This document shows, in pieces, positions 13,746-20,693 of a DNA stretch of 32,087 nt. A program made the translations under genes and the position numbers. The notes under the pieces are model-generated. The model was not told the origin of the DNA. It saw nothing but the letters and a program-made list of their open reading frames with translations, and did no database searches. This DNA is from Nocardia sp. (GTDB lineage: Bacteria > Actinomycetota > Actinomycetes > Mycobacteriales > Mycobacteriaceae): NCBI GenBank assembly GCA_014360565.1, contig JACIXH010000037.1, positions 1 through 32,087 on the forward strand, written 5' to 3'. Each line of letters starts with the position of its first letter. Positions within the stretch are counted from its first letter, which is position 1.

Positions 13746-14759
13746 CTAGCGGCGAGCGCGACGCAACAGACGTACCACCTCGCGATCGAGCACACGCCTG
13801 CGCTCGTCGGGGTCGCGCAGTTTCGCCGCGCGTGCTGCCCCGGCCGCGATCGTCACCCCCTCGGTGAAGCACCGGATCACCCTGGGGTCGATGTAGGAGG
13901 CGCGGGCTACCGCCGGGGTGTTGCCCAGAGTCGCGGCCACATCGGCCACCACCTCTCGCTCGAGCCTTTTGCGGGCCGCAGCGGTCGCGGGTGGATCGTG
14001 GCGGGCGAACGCTTCGGCCGCCTGCACCGTCGCCTGCCACGTGCGCAGATCTTTGGCGCTGCACTCCGTGCCTGCCAGTTCCTTGAACCGGCTGTTGATA
14101 TCGTCGGCGCGCAGTTCTCGGTACTCGCCAGCATGACGGTAGACCAGCAAGCGCGGTGAGCCCGCGCGCACGCGACGCAGTGCGCGGACCGCTCTCGCCA
14201 GCAGCGCGTCACAGATCGTGACCTGGCGCCGCACACTCCCTTTGGCGACGTAGTCGAACGATATCTGCTCGCCGTGCACTCGGGTCTGCTCACGCAACAA
14301 GGTGGCGGCGCCCCGGGTGCCGTTCTCCTCGGCGTATTCCTCGCTGCCCACCCGGAAGACCCCGCGGTCGATCAGACCGATGGCCACCGCCTCCACCCGG
14401 TGCCGCCCCAGTCCCGCCCGGCCGAGATCGGCTGCCACTCGCTCGCGCACCCGGGGCAGCCGAGTCGCCAGTTCGAGCACGCGGTCGAACTTCTCCTCGT
14501 CGCGTTCGCGACGCCACTGCTCGTGATAGAGGTACTGGCGCCGCCCCGCCGCATCGGTACCGACCGCCTGGATGTGGCCGTTGGGGTGGGGACAGATCCA
14601 CACCGCCCGCCACGCGGGCGGAATCACCAAACGTTCGATCCGCGCGAGTATCCGCGTGCGCGACATCGGTGACCCGTCGATGTCGGTGTAGGAGAAGCCT
14701 TTGCCCCGGACCCGACGCCGGATGCCGGGACCGTCCGGATCGCTGCGTCGCAGTCGCAC
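13746..14759 (-). CDS. DNA topoisomerase IB (poxvirus/bacterial type)
   Basis: 337 aa, full length for bacterial TopIB. The N-terminal domain shows GKGFSYTDIDG...ILARIERLVIPPAWRAVWICPHPNGHIQAVGTDAAGRRQYLYHEQWR (about residues 19-82). The catalytic domain has SFDYVAKGSV (general-acid Lys region), ELRADDINSRFKELAGTECSAKDLRTW (RTW motif) and GNTPAVARASYIDPRV with the nucleophile Tyr289. It relaxes supercoils through a 3'-phosphotyrosine intermediate. The GTG start has GGAGGGTGAC immediately upstream. It lies 43 nt after a small acidic-protein gene on the same strand, and both probably come from the SigF-type promoter at 15033-15057. It would be an accessory, stress-induced topoisomerase. Confidence 0.95.
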   Translation of the reverse strand: MRLRRSDPDGPGIRRRVRGKGFSYTDIDGSPMSRTRILARIERLVIPPAWRAVWICPHPNGHIQAVGTDAAGRRQYLYHEQWRRERDEEKFDRVLELATRLPRVRERVAADLGRAGLGRHRVEAVAIGLIDRGVFRVGSEEYAEENGTRGAATLLREQTRVHGEQISFDYVAKGSVRRQVTICDALLARAVRALRRVRAGSPRLLVYRHAGEYRELRADDINSRFKELAGTECSAKDLRTWQATVQAAEAFARHDPPATAAARKRLEREVVADVAATLGNTPAVARASYIDPRVIRCFTEGVTIAAGAARAAKLRDPDERRRVLDREVVRLLRRARR

Positions 14760-14802
14760 GTCACCCTCCAGTCACTCGACGGCCGGGTGCGCTGGGCCCG
14801 GA

Positions 14803-14988
14803 TCACTCGCGCGAGGACGCGGGCCCCTCGGACGCGATGCCCGGTTCCTCGTCGTCATCGGCGGGTCTTGGGGCATCCGGGACCGAGCCCGCCGCCTGTG
14901 GCGCCGATCCGGGGACGACCTCGGGCTGATCCGGCTCGGTCCTACCGGTGCCCTGGGCGGCATCGGAGGTCTCGTCATCACCGATCAT
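14803..14988 (-). CDS. Small acidic hypothetical protein
   Basis: 61 aa, starting MIGDDETSDAAQGTG and rich in Asp/Glu/Pro/Ala, with no hydrophobic segment; probably disordered. AAGGAAG precedes the ATG at a suitable distance, and a SigF-type promoter lies 45 nt upstream (15033-15057). It is 43 nt ahead of the topoisomerase IB gene on the same strand, so it may be co-transcribed. The low-complexity composition makes the gene less certain than its neighbours, but the promoter and ribosome site support it. Confidence 0.6.
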   Translation of the reverse strand: MIGDDETSDAAQGTGRTEPDQPEVVPGSAPQAAGSVPDAPRPADDDEEPGIASEGPASSRE

Positions 14989-15032
14989 CGGTCTTCCTTT
15001 CCCTCATCGGTACGTCGCGATGTCGACTCGAA

Positions 15033-15057
15033 CTACCCCCGAACCCCGACGGCAAAC
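15033..15057 (-). promoter_or_regulatory. SigF-type promoter for the acidic protein and topoisomerase IB
   Basis: Minus strand: GTTT (15057-15054), 15-nt spacer, GGGTAG (15038-15033), 45 nt before the ATG at 14988. It is divergent from a weaker copy at 15117-15141. Confidence 0.7.
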
Positions 15058-15060
15058 GAG

Positions 15061-15093
15061 CGCCCGGCGGATCCGGTGCGCAGCCGCCGGGCG
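15061..15093. repeat. Perfect 10-bp inverted repeat between divergent promoters
   Basis: CGCCCGGCGG (15061-15070) and CCGCCGGGCG (15084-15093) flank 13 nt. The repeat lies between the -35 of the minus-strand promoter (15054-15057) and the plus-strand promoter (15117-15141). This suits an operator, though GC-rich repeats arise easily in such DNA. Confidence 0.4.
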
Positions 15094-15116
15094 TCGAGAC
15101 CGCGCGGCCGATCACC

Positions 15117-15141
15117 GATTCGCGGTGGTGGAACCGGGTAC
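15117..15141 (+). promoter_or_regulatory. Weak SigF-like promoter for the Cys-rich protein
   Basis: GATT (15117-15120), 15-nt spacer, GGGTAC (15136-15141), 34 nt before the ATG at 15175. The -35 has one mismatch. Confidence 0.4.
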
Positions 15142-15174
15142 GCGCGAAGTACGACCGACGAGAGGGTGGTAACC

Positions 15175-15408
15175 ATGGCAGTCTGCGAAACCTGCGGCAA
15201 CGACTACGCCCGGGCCTTCACCGTCAGCCGCGACGGCAAGAGCTGGACCTTCGACAGCATCGAGTGCGCTGCCTCGAAATTGGCCCCCAGCTGTGCCCAT
15301 TGCGGGTGCCGAGTGCTCGGCCACGGGGTCGAACACGATCAAACCGTGTACTGCTGCGCCCATTGCGCGCGGCTGTCCGGCCACAAAGAGCTGGTCGACA
15401 GTGTGTGA
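15175..15408 (+). CDS. Cys-rich metal-binding mini-protein (metallothionein-like)
   Basis: 77 aa with nine cysteines (4, 7, 31, 40, 43, 45, 60, 61, 64) and several histidines near them. They are arranged as C-x2-C, then SIECA, C-x2-C-x-C and YCCAHCA. The second half (SCAHCGCRVLGHGV...TVYCCAHCARLSGH) follows the pattern of bacterial metallothioneins, in which a 'GxxYCSxxCA' knuckle follows a C-x2-C-x-C cluster; the first part resembles a TRASH/YHS-type knuckle. It probably binds zinc or copper in the cytosol; this is inferred from motif only. GAGAGGGTGG precedes the ATG. It is followed at 14 nt by the second iron-permease-like gene, a metal-themed pair. Confidence 0.85.
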   Translation: MAVCETCGNDYARAFTVSRDGKSWTFDSIECAASKLAPSCAHCGCRVLGHGVEHDQTVYCCAHCARLSGHKELVDSV

Positions 15409-15422
15409 AAGGTGTGACAGGC

Positions 15423-15815
15423 GTGAAGGGCATCGCACGCGCGCGCCGGCTCGCGACCGATATTCCTGACGCGGCGACGCACTGGGCGGGAGCGCGCTGG
15501 ACATGGCCCGTCGTGCTGGTCGTCGCCGTGCTCGGGCTGAGCGCCGGTGTGATCACCCGGTTCCCCGACTGGTGGCAGACGACGATCTACACGAGCGCGG
15601 GGCTGATCAGTGTGGTCATGCTCTTCCGGCTCCAGCACACCACCAACCGCGCCAATCACGCGGTACTGATCAAGCTCGACGAGCTGGTCCGCGCCACCCG
15701 CGGCGCCAGGGAGGATTTTCTCGACCTCGAGGACCGGCAGGTGCACGAGCAGGAAGAGCTCCACGACCGGCTGATCTCCACCGCCCGCGACGCCGCGGCC
15801 GACGACACCCGATGA
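15423..15815 (+). CDS. Low-affinity iron permease-like small membrane protein (copy 2)
   Basis: 130 aa from the GTG at 15423 (AAAGGTG upstream; a GTG at 15414 is possible). Two membrane helices (about 27-46 and 53-70) are followed by 'RLQHTTNRANHAVLIKLDELVRATRGAREDFLDLEDRQVHEQEEL'. This matches copy 1 at 13195-13608 around 'LQNTQARSDQALQQKLNAIAEG', so the two are paralogues. The conserved helix-QxTxxRxxxAxxxKLDEL core is typical of the short PF04120 family. It is co-transcribed with the Cys-rich protein 14 nt upstream and perhaps with hldE 67 nt downstream. The transport substrate is unknown. Confidence 0.87.
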   Translation: MKGIARARRLATDIPDAATHWAGARWTWPVVLVVAVLGLSAGVITRFPDWWQTTIYTSAGLISVVMLFRLQHTTNRANHAVLIKLDELVRATRGAREDFLDLEDRQVHEQEELHDRLISTARDAAADDTR

Positions 15816-15882
15816 CATCCCGCTGTCCGACCGCGGCACTCACCCGGCGGCGGGCCGACGACACCGTTCAGGGAGGACGACC

Positions 15883-17373
15883 ATGCCGTTCGACCATGCC
15901 GACATCGATCCCGGTTTTCGCGGGCCGGACCCCGAATCCGTCGACCGGGTGGCGGCCCGCAGACCACGGATCGTGGTCCTCGGTGACGCTGTCCTGGATG
16001 TGTGGAAGCGGGGTCGCTGCTTGCGCTTGTGCCGGGAAGGGCCGGTACCGGTAGTCGAGGTCGCCGAGACCCGGCGAGTTCCCGGCGCCGCGGCGAACAC
16101 GGCGGCCAATCTCGCCGCGCTCGGCGCCGACGTGCACATGGTCGCCGTGGTCGGCGACGACGACGCCGGGCGCGCCGTACGAGCATCGTTGCGGCAGAAC
16201 CGCGTCGACATCGGCGGTATCGTCGTCGAACCGCAAGGCCGGACCGTGGTCAAGGTGCGCGTGATGGCCGACGAGCAGATCCTGTTGCGCTACGACGAGG
16301 ACGGCGCCCCCGTCGATTCCACGGCCGTGCTCGCCCCGCTCGACGCGGCGCTCACCGGCGCCGATGCCCTGCTGGTCTGCGACTACGGCGCCACTGTCGA
16401 CGACCGAGTTCGCGACGCGCTGCTCGCGCGCCGAGACAGCCTGCCGCTGTTGGTGATCGACGCGCATCGTCCCCAGCGCTGGCAAGCGCTGCGACCCGAT
16501 CTGGTCACCCCCAATGCGGAGGAAGCCGCCGACCTGCTCGAGACCACGCAGCAACCGGATGCCGACCGCGCCCAGGCGGTCGTCGCCCAGCGCGCGACCT
16601 TGATGCGGCGCACCGGGGCGGCGGCGGTGGTGGTCACCCTCGACAAAGACGGCACGGTGCTGCTCGTCGACGGCCGTCCGCCCCATCGAACCTGGGCCTG
16701 TCCCGTCCCGGAGAACCGTTCGGCAGGCGCGGGCGACACCTTCGTCGCCGCGCTGACCGCCGCGGTGGTCGACGCGATGCCGCTGACCGGCGCCGTCGAG
16801 TTCGCCCAGGCCGCAGCCGATGTGGTGCTGGGCAGCCCCGGCACCACGATCTGTCGTGGCTCGGACCTGCGGGCCCGGCTCGGTGGCGGCGGTTCCGAGG
16901 TGCTCTCCCGCGCGCATTTCGTGGCCACGGTCCGCCGCCGACGAGCCGCAGGCCAGCGCGTGGTGTTCACCAACGGGTGTTTCGACGTGCTGCACGCCGG
17001 TCACATCGCCTGCCTCAACGAGGCCAAGAGCCTGGGTGATGTGCTGGTGGTCGCCGTGAATTCCGACAGCAGCGTGCGACGACTCAAAGGACCAGAACGC
17101 CCGGTCAATACGGCGGCCGACCGCTGCGCGGTATTGGCGGCGCTGAGCTGCGTGGACCATGTGACCGTCTTCGACGAGGACACTCCGGCCGAACTCCTGC
17201 GCGCGACGCAGCCGCAGCTCTACATCAAAGGTGGTGACTACAGTCCCGAGATGCTGCCGGAGACAGCTGTGGTCGGCGAGTACGGCGGACAGGTTCGGGT
17301 GCTGGACTACCTCGCCGATCATTCGACGACCACGATGATCGACCGGATTCGCGGCCGCGTCGGCGAGACCTGA
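15883..17373 (+). CDS. hldE: Bifunctional heptose 7-phosphate kinase / heptose 1-phosphate adenylyltransferase (HldE-like)
   Basis: 496 aa, close to the usual HldE length. The N-terminal PfkB kinase (about residues 28-335) has GDAVLDVWKRG, RRVPGAAANTAANLAALGA and the catalytic AGAGDT (281-286, Asp285). The C-terminal nucleotidyltransferase (about 355-496) has FTNGCFDVLHAGH (362-374), NSDSSVRRLKG, ERPVN and YIKGGDY. It makes D-glycero-beta-D-manno-heptose 1,7-bisphosphate and, after GmhB, the nucleotide-activated heptose. The nucleotidyltransferase is of the HldE (ADP) rather than HddC (GDP) type. GGGAGG precedes the ATG. GmhA, GmhB and three GT9 genes lie nearby. It is convergent with a GT9 gene, only 6 nt between stops. 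Confidence 0.94.
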   Translation: MPFDHADIDPGFRGPDPESVDRVAARRPRIVVLGDAVLDVWKRGRCLRLCREGPVPVVEVAETRRVPGAAANTAANLAALGADVHMVAVVGDDDAGRAVRASLRQNRVDIGGIVVEPQGRTVVKVRVMADEQILLRYDEDGAPVDSTAVLAPLDAALTGADALLVCDYGATVDDRVRDALLARRDSLPLLVIDAHRPQRWQALRPDLVTPNAEEAADLLETTQQPDADRAQAVVAQRATLMRRTGAAAVVVTLDKDGTVLLVDGRPPHRTWACPVPENRSAGAGDTFVAALTAAVVDAMPLTGAVEFAQAAADVVLGSPGTTICRGSDLRARLGGGGSEVLSRAHFVATVRRRRAAGQRVVFTNGCFDVLHAGHIACLNEAKSLGDVLVVAVNSDSSVRRLKGPERPVNTAADRCAVLAALSCVDHVTVFDEDTPAELLRATQPQLYIKGGDYSPEMLPETAVVGEYGGQVRVLDYLADHSTTTMIDRIRGRVGET

Positions 17374-17379
17374 CCGATG

Positions 17380-18537
17380 TCACCGACTGCCCTCGCCCGT
17401 GGCTACCTCGGCGGGTAGTCCTGACTCGAACCGCAGCGGCGTCACCACACCGGCGGCAGTGAGGAATTCGTCGATCTCCCGGCACACCTCGGAGGTCGCG
17501 ACCGAGGCGACGATCGAGTTGTCGTGCGCGCAGCGATGCGCGCCTTCGTCGGTGAGCGTGCTGCCGCAGACCTGACAGCAGGTGGTCCACGCGGTCAGTA
17601 CCCGGTCGCGGGTCCGGTTGAGCGGGCCGGCGTTGACCAGGTTGCCGATCCAGAAGATCCCGACGGTCGGCACGCCGAGCGCCTTCGCCAGATGCCGCGG
17701 GCCGCTGTCATTGCCGACGAATACCGTTGCGCGAGTGAGCAACCCACACAGCTCGGACATCTCGGCGCCGACCAGGCAACGGACTCGGCCCGCTTCGCGA
17801 GGGTGCACGCGGCGCAGAATATCGCGCAGCAGTGCCCGGTCCTCCAGCGCGCCGATCACGAAAACGCTCGCGTCGGCTCGCAGGCAGTGCTCGATCACTT
17901 CGGCGAATTTGCCTGCGGGCCAACGGCGTCGGGGATCGGTGGCCGAAGGGTGCACGACGACGATGGGGCCCGGCGACGCGCCGACGATCCGCTCGGCCGC
18001 CGCCTCCTCGCGGGCAGTGACGGTGAGCGAGGGCTCCAGGGTCACCGGGGTGGCTCCGGCCAACCCGACGACCTCGAGCGCGCGCAGCATCTCGTGCTGG
18101 TAGTACCGAAACGCCACGGTGCGCGTCAGCCCCGTTGCCCCCTCCGCGCGCGAACCCACCGTCCACCGGGCGCCGGTACGACGCAGAAAACCGTTGGACC
18201 AGGCGCCCCCACCGTGTAACTGAACGCCCAGATCCACTGCCTGCGTGGCGATTCGGTCGAGCAGATCGTTCTCGGCCCGGCTGTCACGGGGCGGCAGCAC
18301 AGCGACATCGTCGATCGGGCTCGGCCGGTCCCGCAGCAGCGCGGCGTGCAGTGCCGAGCCGAGCAGGGTGATCCGCGCGGCAGGGTACGCCGCGGCCAGC
18401 GCCTGCACCGCGGGCAGCGCGAGCACCAGGTCGCCCACACCACCACCACGCAGCACCACGATGCGACCGACGCCGGGAAACGGCCGGGCGATCGGGCCGA
18501 ACAGGCCGGTGCCGGGCGGGCTGATCTGCATCGACAT
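17380..18537 (-). CDS. Glycosyltransferase family 9 (heptosyltransferase-like), copy 1
   Basis: 385 aa from the ATG at 18537, with GAAGGAG 6 nt upstream. The N-terminal Rossmann lobe has VGRIVVLRGGGVGDLVLALPAVQALAAAYP (about 24-53). The C-terminal lobe has IVVVHPSATDPRRRWPAGKFAEVIEHC and the nucleotide-sugar site GNDSGPRHLAKALGVPTVGIFW. An unusual C-terminal cysteine set (TTCCQVCGSTLTDEGAHRCAHD) may bind a metal. Expected to transfer heptose from ADP-heptose to a cell-surface glycan or lipid precursor at the inner face of the membrane. It is divergent from the main heptose operon, with a SigF-type promoter at 18590-18614 and a duplicated palindrome in the control region. Confidence 0.9.
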   Translation of the reverse strand: MSMQISPPGTGLFGPIARPFPGVGRIVVLRGGGVGDLVLALPAVQALAAAYPAARITLLGSALHAALLRDRPSPIDDVAVLPPRDSRAENDLLDRIATQAVDLGVQLHGGGAWSNGFLRRTGARWTVGSRAEGATGLTRTVAFRYYQHEMLRALEVVGLAGATPVTLEPSLTVTAREEAAAERIVGASPGPIVVVHPSATDPRRRWPAGKFAEVIEHCLRADASVFVIGALEDRALLRDILRRVHPREAGRVRCLVGAEMSELCGLLTRATVFVGNDSGPRHLAKALGVPTVGIFWIGNLVNAGPLNRTRDRVLTAWTTCCQVCGSTLTDEGAHRCAHDNSIVASVATSEVCREIDEFLTAAGVVTPLRFESGLPAEVATGEGSR

Positions 18538-18557
18538 CGTGTGCTCCTTCACAACGT

Positions 18558-18611
18558 TCACCGGTGACGCTTCGAGCGCCCTGGCCGCAGTACCCCGACG
18601 GTCACCGGTGA
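18558..18611. promoter_or_regulatory. Paired palindromic operators TCACCGGTGA
   Basis: Two perfect 10-bp palindromes TCACCGGTGA at 18558-18567 and 18602-18611, centres 44 bp apart. Extended by one base on each side, they form TTCACCGGTGAC and its exact reverse complement. The right copy sits in the spacer and -35 edge of the minus-strand promoter (18590-18614). The left copy falls in that transcript's leader. This suits a dimeric repressor with looping, or a paired operator. Confidence 0.55.
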
Positions 18612-18614
18612 AAC
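18590..18614 (-). promoter_or_regulatory. SigF-type promoter for GT9 copy 1
   Basis: Minus strand: GTTT (18614-18611), 15-nt spacer, GGGTAC (18595-18590), 53 nt before the ATG at 18537. The spacer contains one TCACCGGTGA palindrome. Confidence 0.65.
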
Positions 18615-18640
18615 GGCGCGACCCGAACCGGTACGCCGCT

Positions 18641-18665
18641 GTTTGGCTCTGTTCTCGCCGGGCAT
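18641..18665 (+). promoter_or_regulatory. SigF-like promoter for the eight-gene heptose operon
   Basis: GTTT (18641-18644), 15-nt spacer, GGGCAT (18660-18665), 81 nt before the TTG start at 18746. It is divergent from the promoter at 18590-18614; the two -35 elements are 26 nt apart. Confidence 0.6.
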
Positions 18666-18745
18666 ATCGCCCACGAACAGCGCCACGCATCCCCGCGGCG
18701 GCGGCCGTCCGCACGGCAGCCGATCGCCCGACGAAGGAGTCAGCG

Positions 18746-19954
18746 TTGAAGATCGCCATGGTTTCCGAACACGCGAGTCCGCTGGCAGAGCTCGGCGGCA
18801 CCGACGCCGGGGGGCAGAACGTGCATGTCGCGGCGTTGTCGGCCACGCTCGCGCGACGCGGTCACGACGTGGTGGTCTACACCAGAGACGACGGCAGCCG
18901 AGCCCAACGAACCGTCCACACCGCCGACGGCTACCGAGTGGTGCATGTGCCCGCCGGTCCGCGCCGACCCATTCCCAAAGACGAGATACTGCCCCACCTC
19001 GGTGATTTCGCCGTCTTCCTGCGCGAGGCGTGGGCGCGCGAACGCCCCGATGTCGTGCACGCGCACTTCTGGATGTCGGGCATGGCCTCGGAGCTGGCCG
19101 CGCACGGAACCGAGATCCCCGTGGTAGTCACCTTCCACGCCCTCGGCACGGTGAAGCACCGATACCAGGGCCGCGCCGACACCAGCCCGCCCGCACGATT
19201 ACGGATCGAGCGCCTGGTCGCCGCGCGCTCGGCGCGCATCATCGCGACCTGTTCGGACGAGGTCGGTGAACTCTCCCGGATGGGAGTGCCGCCGCGTCAG
19301 GTATCGATCGTGCCCTGCGGAGTCGACCTCGACCTGTTCGCACCCGACGGCCCCGTGGCCGAACAGGGTGCGGCGCATCGGATCCTGTCGGTGGGCCGAA
19401 TGGTGCGGCGCAAGGGCTACGACCTCGCGGTTGCCGCCTTGCCCCACCTGCCCGACACCGAACTCGTGATCGCCGGCGGCGACGAGGCGGCACACGAGGG
19501 GTATTCCGAAGCTCAGCGGCTCCAGGACTGCGCCGAACGTCGCGGGGTCGCCGATCGGGTACATCTGCTCGGTCCCGTCCCCCATACCGCCATGCCCGAA
19601 CTGATCCGCTCGGCCGACGTGGTGACCTGCACGCCGTGGTACGAGCCGTTCGGGATCGTGCCGCTCGAGTCGATGGGCTGCGCACGACCCGTCGTCGCCA
19701 CCGCGGTGGGCGGCATGCGCGACACCATCGTCGACGGGGTCACCGGCGCGCTGGTTCCCCCCGGCTCCCCTGCCGCCCTCGCCGACGCGATCCGCCCGCT
19801 GCTCGACAGGCCTGCGCTCGCGAAGACCCGCGGCGCCGCCGGCCGCAGGCGCGCCGAGAACACCTATGCGTGGGACCGCGTCGCTACGCGCACCCTGGCG
19901 GCCTACCGCAAGGTGAGCGCCCGCCGCGTCGACCGGGCCGCGCTGTCGGCATGA
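18746..19954 (+). CDS. Glycosyltransferase family 4 protein
   Basis: 402 aa from a TTG start (AAGGAGT 5 nt upstream), giving the typical N-terminus (M)KIAMVSEHASPLAELGGTDAGGQNVHVAALSATLARRGHDV. Other GT4 features are PDVVHAHFWMSG (about 101-112), VPCGVDLDLF (about 189-198), the glycan-binding lobe VGRMVRRKGYD and the E-x7-E motif EPFGIVPLE (300-308). A retaining transferase, cytosolic and probably membrane-peripheral. As the first gene of the operon that also encodes GmhA/GmhB and two GT9 enzymes, it probably starts or extends the same glycan. Donor sugar and acceptor are unknown. Confidence 0.93.
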   Translation: MKIAMVSEHASPLAELGGTDAGGQNVHVAALSATLARRGHDVVVYTRDDGSRAQRTVHTADGYRVVHVPAGPRRPIPKDEILPHLGDFAVFLREAWARERPDVVHAHFWMSGMASELAAHGTEIPVVVTFHALGTVKHRYQGRADTSPPARLRIERLVAARSARIIATCSDEVGELSRMGVPPRQVSIVPCGVDLDLFAPDGPVAEQGAAHRILSVGRMVRRKGYDLAVAALPHLPDTELVIAGGDEAAHEGYSEAQRLQDCAERRGVADRVHLLGPVPHTAMPELIRSADVVTCTPWYEPFGIVPLESMGCARPVVATAVGGMRDTIVDGVTGALVPPGSPAALADAIRPLLDRPALAKTRGAAGRRRAENTYAWDRVATRTLAAYRKVSARRVDRAALSA

Positions 19955-19985
19955 CCGTCGTTCCCCCCGAAAGGAGTTCCACCCC

Positions 19986-20693
19986 GTGAACCCGTCCCCC
20001 TCTTCGCGCCCCCTCGGCACCGTGCTGGTCACCGGCGGCTCCTCCGGGCTCGGCGCCGCCACCGTGGCCGCGGTCCGCGCCGCGGGCGGCACCGCACTGG
20101 TCATCGACCGCAACGCGCCCGTCGACGGAAGCGACTGGGAGCGTGCCGATCTCGCCGACTCCGACGCGGCGACCGCGGCGGTGGGGCGACTGCTCGACCG
20201 CACCGGCGGCCACCTCGACGCGGTGTTCACCGCCGCGGGCACCGATGCGTGCGGACCCCTCGACAGCGTGTCGGCCGAGAAATGGGAGAACGTCGTCAAG
20301 GTGAACCTGTTCGGCACCGCGGCCGTCGTGCGCGCCGCGCTACCCGCCCTGCGGGCCACCCACGGGACGGTGGTCACCTGCGCTTCCACCCTGGGTATGC
20401 GGGCGCTGCCGGATGCCACCGCCTACTGCGCCTCCAAATTCGGGATCGTCGGCTTCACCCGCGCGCTGGCCGCCGAAACCGCGGGCGAGGTGGGTGTGAC
20501 GCTGCTGGTGCCGGGCGGGATGGACACCGCCTTCTTCGACGACCGCACCCCGCAGTACGCACCGCCCCCCGACGCCGCCCTCAACCGGCCCGAAGACGTT
20601 GCCGCCGCGGTGGTCTTCGCGCTGTCACAGCCACCGGGCTGCCAGGTGCGCGAGCTGATGGTGTGCCCGTCGACCGAACCGTCGTGGCCATGA
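19986..20693 (+). CDS. Classical short-chain dehydrogenase/reductase
   Basis: 235 aa from the GTG at 19986 (GAAAGGAG upstream). The cofactor loop is TGGSSGLG (16-23). The catalytic set is Ser134 (CASTLG) and Tyr147-x3-Lys151 (YCASK). Asp41 after the second strand (VIDRN) favours NAD(H). C-terminal text 'LLVPGGMDTAFFDDRTPQYAPPPDAALNRPEDVAAAVVFAL' is typical of the family. It is a classical SDR of about 235 aa, too short and of the wrong subclass for the HldD ADP-heptose epimerase. It may oxidise or reduce a sugar in the pathway. It ends in an ATGA overlap with the next glycosyltransferase gene. Confidence 0.92.
   Translation: MNPSPSSRPLGTVLVTGGSSGLGAATVAAVRAAGGTALVIDRNAPVDGSDWERADLADSDAATAAVGRLLDRTGGHLDAVFTAAGTDACGPLDSVSAEKWENVVKVNLFGTAAVVRAALPALRATHGTVVTCASTLGMRALPDATAYCASKFGIVGFTRALAAETAGEVGVTLLVPGGMDTAFFDDRTPQYAPPPDAALNRPEDVAAAVVFALSQPPGCQVRELMVCPSTEPSWP

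Noticed and set aside
15868..17322. 484-codon minus-strand open frame
   Set aside because: Antisense shadow of hldE; no recognisable protein features.
19986..20693. SDR as the missing HldD ADP-heptose epimerase
   Set aside because: It is a classical SDR of 235 aa with the TGxxxGxG loop and YxxxK, not the extended SDR (about 310 aa, GxxGxxG) expected for HldD.
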